DNA of 64,000 nt from [Pantoea] beijingensis (lineage in GTDB: Bacteria; Pseudomonadota; Gammaproteobacteria; Enterobacterales; Enterobacteriaceae), in NCBI RefSeq assembly GCF_022647505.1, contig NZ_CP071409.1, positions 2,914,001 to 2,978,000 on the forward strand, written 5' to 3'. Within the stretch, counting starts at the first letter, position 1; each line of letters starts with the position of its first letter. Both the position numbers and the translations under genes were made by a program. Below the pieces are notes generated by a model. That model was not told the DNA's origin. It saw only the letters and a program-made list of their open reading frames with translations, and made no database searches. This document shows, in pieces, positions 40,919 to 49,149 of the stretch.

Positions 40919-41216
40919 CTTTCGGTTCCTGTTAACACACGATCCCGTTATGATTTATACGCAACGCCATTCACATTGCCGAAAGATGGCGAACGCATGC
41001 ATTTACTTCTGTCAGTAAACGGGGCAAAAAATGTTACAGCCCTGGGCACAGCAGAATGCCTTCCCTGGCAATTCGACTTGTGTATTCATGTGTTCGTTTT
41101 ATCTGAAGTCACGCTTGCGGCGCTGTTCAGAAAATACAGCCAACAAATCTGTAAATTGACGCATTTCGGGTATAAATGACGAAATATATTGTTCCTGAAT
41201 CACTATATTTAATTAT

Positions 41217-42236
41217 TTACTGTTGTCCCGTTTTTTGAATTTCGTCAACGACAGGTTTCATATCAGGATATTTATTCAGGAAATCATCCCAAACCGGGCG
41301 GACTTTCTGGGCAAAAAGTGCAGTATCAGTTTTATGAAACTTCACACCTTTCTCTTCCAGAAGACGAATGGACTGTTGTTCAACAACTTTATATTGTTGC
41401 CGCTCATATTCAGTCGCCTCTTTCGCTGCAGCAATAAAGTCAGGACGAATATCAGCAGGAATACGATCGAAGCTGGCTTTATTCATTGCAATCATAATGG
41501 GGTTATAGCTGTGTTGTGTTAGCGTAGCATTCTTAATTATTTCATAATACTTACTGGCATACACCGTCGCTGAATCATGCTCCAAACCATCAATCACACC
41601 GGTTTGCAGTGATGAGTAGACTTCGCCGCCAGGCATAGGTATCGCAACGGCTCCCATATGATTTATCGTGGCAATAAAATTAGGTACGGGCAATACACGA
41701 ATTTTCAAATTATCCAGGTCGGAAGGTTTAACTATTTCTTTTTTAGTAAAAATATTTCTTGCGCCGAGGTTATAACCGTACCCCAACACCACGATATTCG
41801 CTTTTTGCAACATTAAGCCAGAAAGCATTTCTCCGGCTTTACCATCTAACGCCGCACCAGCCTGATCAAAATCTTTAAATAAATAACCGAGATCGAGCAC
41901 CCCCATCTGCGGCACCATGGTCGCCCAGATAGAGGTTCCTGAAATCATCATATTTATTGCACCAATTTTCACTTGCTGTGTGGCATCAGCCTCTTTCCCC
42001 AACATACTGTTTGGGAAATAGTGAAGTTTAATTTCATCATTCAGGCGAGGATTTTTTTCAATATTTTCCTGGAATCGTTTAAACCAGATGTAATGTGCAG
42101 AATTACCATCTGCAGTAAGTGATGAATAAACACGTAAATCGCTTGCTGCAACAGCCTGTTGCCCAAATCCAGAGAATAACCAAAAGCCCGCGGCAACCAG
42201 CAAATAACGTAGAGTAAGATGTAAATTGGCTTTCAT
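41217..42236 (-). CDS. TRAP transporter periplasmic solute receptor (DctP family)
   Basis: This 339-residue protein has a signal peptide (about residues 1-31, cleavage near AVAASD) and the DctP fold. Typical features are LHYFPNSMLGKEADATQQVKIG, the conserved Arg in LKIRVLPVPNF that usually contacts the substrate carboxylate, and EVYSSLQTGVIDGLEHD. It should capture a carboxylated compound (sugar acid or dicarboxylate) in the periplasm and hand it to DctQM. It is the first gene after the predicted regulated promoter. The exact ligand is not predictable by eye. Confidence 0.9.
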   Translation of the reverse strand: MKANLHLTLRYLLVAAGFWLFSGFGQQAVAASDLRVYSSLTADGNSAHYIWFKRFQENIEKNPRLNDEIKLHYFPNSMLGKEADATQQVKIGAINMMISGTSIWATMVPQMGVLDLGYLFKDFDQAGAALDGKAGEMLSGLMLQKANIVVLGYGYNLGARNIFTKKEIVKPSDLDNLKIRVLPVPNFIATINHMGAVAIPMPGGEVYSSLQTGVIDGLEHDSATVYASKYYEIIKNATLTQHSYNPIMIAMNKASFDRIPADIRPDFIAAAKEATEYERQQYKVVEQQSIRLLEEKGVKFHKTDTALFAQKVRPVWDDFLNKYPDMKPVVDEIQKTGQQ

Positions 42237-42330
42237 AATATTTCCTGTGACGTCACGTGAATTAGGATGCCTTTTCCTGCCCTCCCGATACTGAGGTCAT
42301 TACGGCATATCGTTATCGTGAACTTATTTA

Positions 42331-42359
42331 ACTGTAACGTTTTAGTAAACCGTTACAGT
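42331..42359. promoter_or_regulatory. LacI-type operator palindrome upstream of dctP
   Basis: ACTGTAACG and CGTTACAGT flank TTTTAGTAAAC, giving a 29-base palindrome in which 13 of 14 pairs match around a central G. It lies immediately downstream of the predicted -10 element, covering the expected transcription start. That is an ideal position for repression by the LacI-family protein encoded in the same block. Confidence 0.7.
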
Positions 42360-42360
42360 C

Positions 42361-42389
42361 ACCATATATTCCTCGTCAGGAGAGTTCAA
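42361..42389 (-). promoter_or_regulatory. Predicted sigma-70 promoter of the TRAP operon
   Basis: On the minus strand TTGAAC (42384-42389) and TATGGT (42361-42366) are separated by 17 bases. Each hexamer matches the consensus at four of six positions. The palindromic operator begins one base after the -10 element. Confidence 0.55.
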
Positions 42390-42586
42390 CATGCACATTC
42401 AACATCGGCACGGTTTTTAAAATATTTGTGAAGGAGATCGAAATTTAGCCAGCGTTTAGACAAAAAACACAAGGGGGGAATGATGTGAATATGATTGAGA
42501 GGGGAACAGCCGTACAGACTGGATATTTATTGGTATGTTCTACACTGCTCCCCCGGAAAAACAGGCCGGAGGTGCAGTATCAAGGG

Positions 42587-43084
42587 TTAGAATGGCCAGT
42601 GATAACCAAGATAGTAAAGGATGCCGGCAGAGATGATCCCCGCAATGATATCGTCGATCATGATCCCCATACCACCATGGACGTTACGATCGAACCAGCG
42701 AATTGGCCAGGGTTTCCACATATCCAGAACACGAAAAATAACAAAACCCGCCGCAACCCACTGCCAACTCATTACCGGTATTGCCATCAGGGTTATCCAC
42801 ATCCCGATAAATTCATCCCAGACAATACTGCCGTGGTCGTGGACTCCCATATCTTTTGCCGTGCGATGACAAAGGTAAACACCCAGGCAAATACCCAGCA
42901 TCACCAGCAGCGAATAGAGTTGGAGCGGCAGAAAAGTCATCAGCCACCAAAAAGGAATCGCGGCCAGTGAGCCCATCGTACCCGGCACCCAGCGGCTTAA
43001 GCCACTGCCGAATCCCGTAGCCAATAGATGCCAGGGATTACTCATTTTCAGGCGGCTTTTTGCAATATCTTTATCGCGCGTCAA
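42587..43084 (-). CDS. pgpA: PgpA, phosphatidylglycerophosphatase A
   Basis: PgpA dephosphorylates phosphatidylglycerophosphate to phosphatidylglycerol in the inner membrane. The 165-residue protein has several transmembrane segments and the conserved acidic motifs [14 protein letters not shown] and [13 protein letters not shown], close to E. coli PgpA, but it ends seven residues earlier. The start overlaps the end of thiL by 14 bases, as in E. coli where the two are coupled. Confidence 0.94.
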   Translation of the reverse strand: MTRDKDIAKSRLKMSNPWHLLATGFGSGLSRWVPGTMGSLAAIPFWWLMTFLPLQLYSLLVMLGICLGVYLCHRTAKDMGVHDHGSIVWDEFIGMWITLMAIPVMSWQWVAAGFVIFRVLDMWKPWPIRWFDRNVHGGMGIMIDDIIAGIISAGILYYLGYHWPF

Positions 43085-44048
43085 AATGATCGAATCCTTT
43101 CAAGTTAACCTCAACGGGTTTCCCGTCCTGCAGTAGCGTGACACCTTCGGATTCAGGCGCAATCTGCCCGATACAGGTAAAGGGCACGCCAAGATGACCC
43201 AGCGCTACGTCAATTGCACCCCGATTAATTTCAGGAACGGTGAAACACAGCTCATAATCTTCCCCCCCGCTCAGCGCCCAGCGTAAAGCCAGTGGCCTGT
43301 CAATATGCTCTGACAGTGAGGATGATAACGGCAGCGCATCAAGGTTGATGCGTGCACCGCATTCGCTCGCTTTCAATACATGGCCCAGATCAGAAATCAG
43401 GCCATCGGAGATATCGATGGCTGAGCTGGCTAAATCGCGCAGTGCCTGCCCCTGAAGAATACGTGGCATTGGACGCAAATGACGTTTAATCAATGCTTCA
43501 CAGGCAGCGGGATCGGCAATTTTTATATGGTGCTGCAATAGTGCCAGCCCAGCAGCACTATCGCCTAGCGTACCGGTCACGTAAATCCAGTCGCCAACGC
43601 GGGCACCTGACCGTTTCAGCGCACGCCCGGTCGGCACCAGCCCATGAATACCAAGCGTCAGGCTTCGCGGCCCGCGTGAGGTATCCCCGCCAATTAACTG
43701 CATATCATAATAATCAAGCAGTTCGAATAGGCTGTCGCTGAAGGCTTTTAGCCATTGCTCATCCACCTCCGGCAGCGTGATCGCTAGCGTAAGCCAGGCA
43801 GGATCGGCGCCCATTGCCGCCAAATCGCTCAGGTTTACTGCCAGCGCCTTGTAACCCAGATCGGAGGGATGAATATCGCGTAAGAAGTGGATGCCTTCTA
43901 CTAGCGTATCGGTACTGATCGCCAGCGTTTGTTTCTCTGGTACGTTCAGTAACGCGCAGTCGTCGCCGATGCCTTTCTCAACATCGCGACGAGAGCTTGT
44001 CACGCGATTAAAATAACGCGCGATAAGTTCGAATTCGCCACATGCCAT
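43071..44048 (-). CDS. thiL: ThiL, thiamin-monophosphate kinase
   Basis: ThiL phosphorylates thiamin monophosphate to thiamin diphosphate with ATP, the last step of the pathway. The 325-residue protein begins [13 protein letters not shown] as in E. coli and contains GIGDDCALL (about residues 26-34), [19 protein letters not shown] (about 118-127) and [15 protein letters not shown]. The open frame extends further upstream, but only the ATG at 44048 matches homologues. A terminator hairpin separates it from nusB. Confidence 0.95.
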   Translation of the reverse strand: MACGEFELIARYFNRVTSSRRDVEKGIGDDCALLNVPEKQTLAISTDTLVEGIHFLRDIHPSDLGYKALAVNLSDLAAMGADPAWLTLAITLPEVDEQWLKAFSDSLFELLDYYDMQLIGGDTSRGPRSLTLGIHGLVPTGRALKRSGARVGDWIYVTGTLGDSAAGLALLQHHIKIADPAACEALIKRHLRPMPRILQGQALRDLASSAIDISDGLISDLGHVLKASECGARINLDALPLSSSLSEHIDRPLALRWALSGGEDYELCFTVPEINRGAIDVALGHLGVPFTCIGQIAPESEGVTLLQDGKPVEVNLKGFDHFDAR

Positions 44049-44071
44049 AAATGCGTTCCGGTAAGACCAGG

Positions 44072-44092
44072 AAAAAGGCCGGGCAACCGGCC
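44072..44092 (-). terminator. Rho-independent terminator between nusB and thiL
   Basis: GGCCGG-GCAA-CCGGCC (44077-44092) is a perfect six-base GC stem followed by five T residues on the minus strand. It probably lowers transcription from nusB into thiL. Confidence 0.7.
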
Positions 44093-44100
44093 TCAGGAGA

Positions 44101-44520
44101 CTACTTTCTGTTGGGGCGAATCTGTGGAGCGGCTTTATCCAGCACGCCATTGACAAATTTATGGCTGTCTTCGGCACCAAATATTTTTGCCAGCTCAATG
44201 CCTTCATTGATGGCCACTTTATACGGCACATCTGAACGCTTGCTCAGCTCAAACAGCGAAATACGCAGTACGGCTTTCTCAACCTGTCCCAGCTCTTCAA
44301 GCTGGCGTGACAGATAAGGTTTCATCAGGCCGTCCAGATATTCCGCATTGGTCGCAACGCCAACCAGTAACTCACGGAAATAGCTGATATCAACGTCTTT
44401 GACGTCTTGCTCCGCCAGAAACTGGTATTCGACATCAGCGATGTCGTTTTTGGACAACTGCCAGGAGTAAAGCGCCTGGACAGCGCACTCACGGGCGCGG
44501 CGACGTGCAGCAGGTTTCAC
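44101..44520 (-). CDS. nusB: NusB, transcription antitermination factor
   Basis: NusB binds boxA RNA together with ribosomal protein S10 and promotes antitermination of rRNA operons. The 139-residue all-helical protein begins [20 protein letters not shown] and contains [16 protein letters not shown] [18 protein letters not shown] near the C-terminus, matching E. coli NusB in length. It follows ribE after 16 bases. Confidence 0.95.
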   Translation of the reverse strand: MKPAARRRARECAVQALYSWQLSKNDIADVEYQFLAEQDVKDVDISYFRELLVGVATNAEYLDGLMKPYLSRQLEELGQVEKAVLRISLFELSKRSDVPYKVAINEGIELAKIFGAEDSHKFVNGVLDKAAPQIRPNRK

Positions 44521-44536
44521 AAATTTCCCCTTAAAA

Positions 44537-45007
44537 TCAGGCTTTAATGGCTTTCAATACATTGATCATTTCAAGTGCGGTCAACGCGGCTTCCGCGCCT
44601 TTATTTCCCGCTTTGGTCCCCGCGCGTTCAATCGCCTGCTCGATGTTCTCGGTAGTCAATACGCCGAAAGCAACGGGAATATCACTGTTCATTGCGACGC
44701 TGGCGAGACCCGAGCTGGCTTCACCTGCAACGTATTCGAAGTGGGCGGTACCGCCACGAATCACGGTGCCCAAAGCAATGACGGTGTCATGTTTGCCCGC
44801 TTTGGCAATGGCGCGTGCCGTCATCGGCAGCTCATAGGCACCGGGCACCCAAACCACGGTGATATTTTCATCTTTAACCTGGCCAATACGCTTCAGTGCG
44901 TCAATAGCACCATCCAGCAGGCTTTCGTTGATGAAATTGTTGAAACGCGCGATAACAATAGCAACGCGTGCATCAGGAGTGGCGACAGCAGCTTCAATAA
45001 TCTTCAT
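44537..45007 (-). CDS. ribE: RibE (RibH), 6,7-dimethyl-8-ribityllumazine synthase
   Basis: This enzyme condenses 3,4-dihydroxy-2-butanone 4-phosphate with the ribitylamino-uracil to form lumazine, the riboflavin precursor. It assembles as a large capsid-like oligomer. The 156-residue protein shows [23 protein letters not shown] (about residues 53-60), [14 protein letters not shown] with the catalytic His, and [15 protein letters not shown]. It follows ribD after 174 bases and precedes nusB. Confidence 0.96.
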   Translation of the reverse strand: MKIIEAAVATPDARVAIVIARFNNFINESLLDGAIDALKRIGQVKDENITVVWVPGAYELPMTARAIAKAGKHDTVIALGTVIRGGTAHFEYVAGEASSGLASVAMNSDIPVAFGVLTTENIEQAIERAGTKAGNKGAEAALTALEMINVLKAIKA

Positions 45008-45181
45008 AATCTTCCTTTCAGGGTTCTGTTTGGCCCCGCAGGGGGGCGGATTCTAACATACTCTTTGGCGGTCTGCTTTCGCTTTTATGCAGGCCTGCAT
45101 TTCATCTGGTAAAACGCCAGGATCAATCGCTTGATACATGCTACGGCCTGCAACGCCTCCACCTGACACGTTTCCGGTACC

Positions 45182-46291
45182 CTAGCGGGAAACCGGCGTT
45201 AATGTCAGGCGTAAATCCGGTCCAACCTGCCGCACATCGCTAAAGCTAAATGTAGGCACATCGGCAAGATGTGTCAGTCCAGGCAGATGGCACAGTCCGC
45301 GCGCCGCATCGCCCAGCAGTTTCGGTGCAAGGTAGATCAGCACTTCATCAACCACACCCGCTCTCAGCAGCGCTCCTGAAAGTGTTGCCCCTGCCTCAAC
45401 CCATACGGTGTTGATCTGCCGCTGGCCCAATAGCATCAGCAATGACACCAAATCCAACTGTTGATCTAACGCCGGCACGGTCAGTTGCTCAACCCCTTCC
45501 GGCCAACTTTCTGCATCCGGCGTGAGACGCGCCAGCCAGCTATTTCCCGGTTCGCCGATCAGCCGATGCTGAGGCGTTACGCGGTTATGGCTGTCAACTA
45601 TCACCCTCACCGGCTGACGCAGTTTATCCTCTGCATAACTCGCCTGCGTCAGGCTATCAAACTCTTCCCAGCGCACCGTCAGCGACGGATCATCAACCAG
45701 CACCGTCTCACTACTGCTGAGGATCGCGGAACTTTGCGCACGCATACGCTGAACGTCACGCCGCGCTTCTGGTGACGTAATCCACTGACTTTCACCCGAA
45801 GCCATCGCCGTACGTCCATCAAGCGAAGCACCGAGTTTTAGCTGTACCCAAGGAAATCCCGTACGCATACGTTTCAGGAAGCCGCGATTGATCGCCTCAG
45901 CCTCCTGCATCATCAGGCCATGGCTCACTTCAATCCCAGCCTGCTGTATACGATACAGTCCCCTTCCGGCGACCTCAGGGTTTGGATCCTGCATAGCCGC
46001 CACGACACGTGCCACGCCAGCGTCAATCAGGGCATCGCAGCAGGGTGGTGTTCGGCCAAAATGGCTACAGGGCTCCAGAGTGACATACGCCGTTGCGCCC
46101 TTCGCCCGTTCGCCCGCCATCCGTAACGCATGTACTTCAGCATGTGGTCCGCCCGCCTTCTGATGATAACCTTCACCAACAATGATGCCATCTTTCACAA
46201 TAACGCAACCGACGCTAGGATTTGGTGTCGTGGTGAACTGCCCGCGACGTGCCAGTTCCAGCGCCCGCGCCATATAATTTTCATCCTGCAT
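45182..46291 (-). CDS. ribD: RibD, bifunctional riboflavin deaminase/reductase
   Basis: RibD deaminates the pyrimidine product of GTP cyclohydrolase II and then reduces its ribose side chain. The 369-residue protein has an N-terminal cytidine-deaminase-like domain with the zinc ligands His50 in HAEVHAL and Cys75/Cys84 in PCSHFGRTPPC. The C-terminal reductase domain has VDDPSLTVR and VEAGATLSGALL. It starts three bases after nrdR, as in E. coli, so the two share a transcript. Confidence 0.96.
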   Translation of the reverse strand: MQDENYMARALELARRGQFTTTPNPSVGCVIVKDGIIVGEGYHQKAGGPHAEVHALRMAGERAKGATAYVTLEPCSHFGRTPPCCDALIDAGVARVVAAMQDPNPEVAGRGLYRIQQAGIEVSHGLMMQEAEAINRGFLKRMRTGFPWVQLKLGASLDGRTAMASGESQWITSPEARRDVQRMRAQSSAILSSSETVLVDDPSLTVRWEEFDSLTQASYAEDKLRQPVRVIVDSHNRVTPQHRLIGEPGNSWLARLTPDAESWPEGVEQLTVPALDQQLDLVSLLMLLGQRQINTVWVEAGATLSGALLRAGVVDEVLIYLAPKLLGDAARGLCHLPGLTHLADVPTFSFSDVRQVGPDLRLTLTPVSR

Positions 46292-46294
46292 TCT

Positions 46295-46744
46295 TCAGTC
46301 CTGTAATCGGGCTATCTCTTCACCAAACTCGCGGATATCCTCAAAACTACGGTAAACAGAGGCAAAGCGAATGTAGGCAACTTTATCCAGCTTTTTCAAC
46401 TCATCCATCACCAGATTGCCAATCATCTTGCTGGGAACCTCTCGTTCTCCAGTAGCACGCAACTGGGTTTTAATGTGGCTTATGGCATTTTCGACATCAT
46501 CAGAATTAACCGGGCGTTTTTCCAATGCCTTCATCATGCCGCTGCATAATTTATCTTCGTTAAAGGGCTCACGAACATCATTGCTTTTTACCACGCGTGG
46601 CATTACCAGTTCAGCCACTTCAAACGTAGTGAAACGCTCATGGCACACCAGGCACTGACGGCGACGGCGAACGGATGTCCCCTCTCCAACCAGTCGCGAA
46701 TCAATCACTTTGGTATCCACAGCAGAACAGAATGGGCAATGCAT
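46295..46744 (-). CDS. nrdR: NrdR, ribonucleotide reductase repressor
   Basis: NrdR senses ATP/dATP and represses ribonucleotide reductase genes through NrdR boxes. The 149-residue protein has an N-terminal zinc ribbon (Cys3, Cys6 in MHCPFC, and Cys31, Cys34 in CLVCHERF) followed by an ATP-cone domain (about 49-139). I use the ATG at 46744, with AGGA upstream, because homologues begin exactly MHCPFC; the longer frame is not supported. It is the first gene of the nrdR-ribD-ribE-nusB series. Confidence 0.96.
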   Translation of the reverse strand: MHCPFCSAVDTKVIDSRLVGEGTSVRRRRQCLVCHERFTTFEVAELVMPRVVKSNDVREPFNEDKLCSGMMKALEKRPVNSDDVENAISHIKTQLRATGEREVPSKMIGNLVMDELKKLDKVAYIRFASVYRSFEDIREFGEEIARLQD

Positions 46745-47129
46745 AGCGCTTCCTGATAATTCACGAAATTGAGCCACAGTGTAGCGCGAAGTCGGTATTA
46801 ACAAAATAACCGCAAGTGGCAATCGTGGTATACAAGTGGCTGTAAGAAATTGACTTAATAGACATCGACTTATTCTTGATCAACTGAAAAAACCGCTATG
46901 CTTAACAAACCGCTATAGCGGCATACCCTGAATTTACCCTACAAAGCAGGGTTGCAGATCGATGGCATATTCAGGATTAACCTGAACAGTACGTGTGCAG
47001 GTTAATGGTATGCACCACTGGCTCATACTCCCGGGGCTGACTGATGTCGCCAGATGGAGTATCGCCAACAAAATCTGCGGCCTGAAATATGACGGGTAGT
47101 GTTCACATTATGGAATGACTGGAGGTTAT
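46745..47129. other. 385-base region between divergent nrdR and kbp
   Basis: This region contains a perfect 12-base palindrome CCGCTATAGCGG (46910-46921), preceded by another AACCGCTAT copy. It also has a perfect nine-base inverted repeat ATTAACCTG/CAGGTTAAT (46976-47006) and an ERIC-like right end at about 47015-47098. No coding sequence is supported. The promoters of nrdR and kbp must lie here. Confidence 0.5.
47015..47098. repeat. ERIC-like element remnant upstream of kbp
   Basis: The end of this stretch reads CCTGAAATATGACGGGTA, close to the ERIC end GCTTGAAGTATGACGGGTA. Before it come GCCAAC and TGCGGC at roughly the right spacing, and GGGGCTGACTGA earlier. The left half of the element is not recognisable. 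It ends about 30 bases before the kbp start codon. Confidence 0.4.
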
Positions 47130-47567
47130 ATGGGACTGTTTGACTTCGTAAAAGATGCAGGTGAAAAACTGTGGGATAAGGTAACAGGCGGCGACGACCA
47201 GAGCCAAAAGTTGCAGGAACACATCAACACGTTGGGTCTACCCGGCAGCGAGAAAGTGGAAGTAAAAGTCGTTGATGGAAAAGCCATCATCAGCGGTGAT
47301 GCCGTCTCGCAGGAACTTAAAGAGAAGATCCTGATCGCTGCTGGTAACGTGGCAGGAATTACCCAAGTGGAAGACAAGGTATCTGTAGCACAAAGCGAAC
47401 CCGAGGCACGCTTTTATCAGGTCAAGTCAGGCGATAACCTGAGTAAAATTGCTAAAGAGATGTACGGTGATGCTAACCAGTACAATAAAATTTTTGAAGC
47501 AAATAAACCAATGCTCAGTCATCCGGATAAGATCTATCCAGGACAAACGTTGCGTATCCCGCAGTAA
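47130..47567 (+). CDS. kbp: Kbp (YgaU), BON-LysM potassium-binding protein
   Basis: This 145-residue protein has an N-terminal BON domain (about residues 20-88) and a C-terminal LysM domain (about 92-142, with [19 protein letters not shown] and [11 protein letters not shown]). It aligns along its length with E. coli Kbp (YgaU, 149 residues), a cytosolic high-affinity K+-binding protein. There is no signal peptide. I start at [16 protein letters not shown] because GGAGG lies four bases upstream. In E. coli the gene is elsewhere on the chromosome; here it sits between nrdR and yajI. Confidence 0.9.
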   Translation: MGLFDFVKDAGEKLWDKVTGGDDQSQKLQEHINTLGLPGSEKVEVKVVDGKAIISGDAVSQELKEKILIAAGNVAGITQVEDKVSVAQSEPEARFYQVKSGDNLSKIAKEMYGDANQYNKIFEANKPMLSHPDKIYPGQTLRIPQ

Positions 47568-47598
47568 ACATTGGCTTGCAGGGAGCGGAAGAAGAGAG

Positions 47599-48159
47599 AT
47601 GGTTAAATACAGGTTACCCTTAAGTATGCTGGCCGCAATCATTTTGCTGGCAGGCTGTGCATCACCGCCACAGCAAACCAAAGTAAATGAGCTGCACAAT
47701 GAAGTCAGCAAACTCAATCAACAAATGCGTAAGCTGGTGACGCAGGCCTCCGCGCTGGAACAACAGGGCCAGTTGAATGCAAATTCAGCACGCGGAGCAT
47801 GGCTTCTCCCAAGGGCGAATACCGGCGTCGTTTTGCAAAGCGATATCGGTGATCTGCGCTTATCGCTAAATTATGTGGAAGCCGAAGCGAACGGCACGCG
47901 GGCCATATTACATATCCGTGCCAACGGCGAACGCATGCTACCCGCCTTTACGGCAAAAGTTGAATGGGGTGAGCTGGATCCAACCACCGGTAAGCCGCTG
48001 ACCGTTGATAGTCAATCGCAAACCATTGAAGTTCCCTCTTCTCTTCTTGCTAAAACGGAAGCGACTGTCCCATTACGTCTGAGTGGTATTGCACCCGACC
48101 AACTGGGTTTTGTACGCGTGCATGACCTGATGGCCGTCGCGAAGCCGTCAGCTCAATAA
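47599..48159 (+). CDS. yajI: YajI-type DUF3251 lipoprotein
   Basis: This 186-residue lipoprotein precursor begins with a signal peptide ending in LLAGCAS (lipobox Cys20). A short predicted coiled coil follows (about 28-62, TKVNELHNEVSKLNQQMRKL), then a C-terminal domain of the DUF3251 type (about 68-180). The position beside nrdR is that of E. coli yajI, and this supports the assignment. Function is unknown. The ATG at 47599 is preceded by GAAGAGAG and follows kbp by 31 bases, so the two may be co-transcribed. Confidence 0.75.
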   Translation: MVKYRLPLSMLAAIILLAGCASPPQQTKVNELHNEVSKLNQQMRKLVTQASALEQQGQLNANSARGAWLLPRANTGVVLQSDIGDLRLSLNYVEAEANGTRAILHIRANGERMLPAFTAKVEWGELDPTTGKPLTVDSQSQTIEVPSSLLAKTEATVPLRLSGIAPDQLGFVRVHDLMAVAKPSAQ

Positions 48160-48366
48160 AGGGGACAGCTTCACGCCTCGGGTAAGGATTACCAGGGGCG
48201 TGAAATATATACGACACGGGTTATCATTCTGCTTCCTTACGGCCCCTGTAAAACACATGACACCCCAGCCCTCCTGAACGAGGGGTAATGTCTCGAATAA
48301 GGCCGGATGCCCGTTCGACCTAAAGCAACCATTGTCTGGCGAAGTCGACAAGAGACGAGAAAGCAA

Positions 48367-48717
48367 TCAAGAACTTGCACCATCCAGTTGTTGAACAATC
48401 AGGCTATCAATATCGATCGACGGTACGCACCTTAAATTAATGGCGACAATTTCCTCGCCTCCCGGTCCCTTGCCACGCCCAAACGGTTGGCATCCACATA
48501 TTGAGCAAAAATGGTGCGCAATATTGTGTTTATTGAAGTAATACTCAGTCAGCGAGTCCTCACCTTCCGTAAGGGAAAAACGCTCAGCAGGCACAAAGGA
48601 CAGCAGAAAGCCCTTTCGCCGACAGTGGGAACAGTTGCAGCCGATCGCCTCCGTGGGCGTTTCCCCACTCACCTGGAAAGCGACGGCTCCGCAGTGACAG
48701 CTTCCTTCATATGCCAT
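48367..48717 (-). CDS. GFA-family (glutathione-dependent formaldehyde-activating fold) protein
   Basis: This 116-residue zinc protein of the GFA/Mss4-like fold has CHCGAV near the N-terminus (Cys7, Cys9), CNCSHCRR (Cys27, Cys29, Cys32) and HHFCSICGC (about residue 69 on), giving two potential zinc sites. The family was named for binding formaldehyde and glutathione, but most members have no proven activity. I use the ATG at 48717, with AAGGAG eight bases upstream. It lies where E. coli has yajD-tsx and is absent from that locus. Confidence 0.82.
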   Translation of the reverse strand: MAYEGSCHCGAVAFQVSGETPTEAIGCNCSHCRRKGFLLSFVPAERFSLTEGEDSLTEYYFNKHNIAHHFCSICGCQPFGRGKGPGGEEIVAINLRCVPSIDIDSLIVQQLDGASS

Positions 48718-49149
48718 ACGCAAGTCTCCTTCAGTGTTGGTTATTCGAACACGAATGATTCTTCTGCAGAACAGAGGGACGTAAAACAGATTCCATCCGC
48801 ACTACATCTGTCAAACCATTAACGCCCCAGCCATAAGCGTTTTCAACACAAGAGCGGCTTTTGCGTCGCAGATAGAGGTGATTACAGGTGGCATGGCGAG
48901 CGCATTGATGCAATGTTGAATATAGTATGCCGCACCCGATGGTCAACTATCCGGTTCAGTCTGAAGCGCGGTTTTGAGAAGCTCGTATCATCGTAACAAT
49001 TTAAAGGGCTGGTAAAAATATGCCTTCATGTGAATAGGCTCATTGCACGCGCCCCTGCAAATTGTATTTTCTCTTACCGGGAAAACATCATCGAAAAATA
49101 AAAAAGCCACGCATCTGCGTGGCTTTTCAGCATAAAAACCCGTTAGCTT
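48718..49149. other. 432-base region between the GFA gene and secF
   Basis: This region contains the secF terminator at its right end. The segment 48731-48946 has a 71-codon minus-strand open frame with no recognisable family, composition or ribosome site, so I do not call it. No repeat or RNA gene is visible. Confidence 0.5.
49097..49127 (-). terminator. Rho-independent terminator of the yajC-secD-secF operon
   Basis: GCCACGCA and TGCGTGGC form a perfect eight-base stem with a two-base turn inside flanking A/T runs. Five T residues follow on the minus strand. It lies about 25 bases after the secF stop. Confidence 0.8.

Larger units (their letters stand above)
42237..42586. other. 350-base region between dctP and pgpA
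   Basis: This region contains the predicted dctP promoter and palindromic operator (42331-42389). Toward pgpA it contains an imperfect hairpin (CTGCTCCCCCGG with CCGGAGGTGCAG, 42546-42578) that may end the pgpA transcript. No gene is supported here. Confidence 0.55.

Noticed and set aside
48160..48366. Possible further ERIC-like copy between yajI and the GFA gene
   Set aside because: Only short pieces (CACCCCAG, a CCCTC/GAGGGG inverted repeat, TCTCGAAT) agree; spacing and ends do not fit well enough.
48731..48946. 71-codon minus-strand open frame between GFA and secF
   Set aside because: No recognisable family, no convincing ribosome site and unusual composition; not enough to call a gene.
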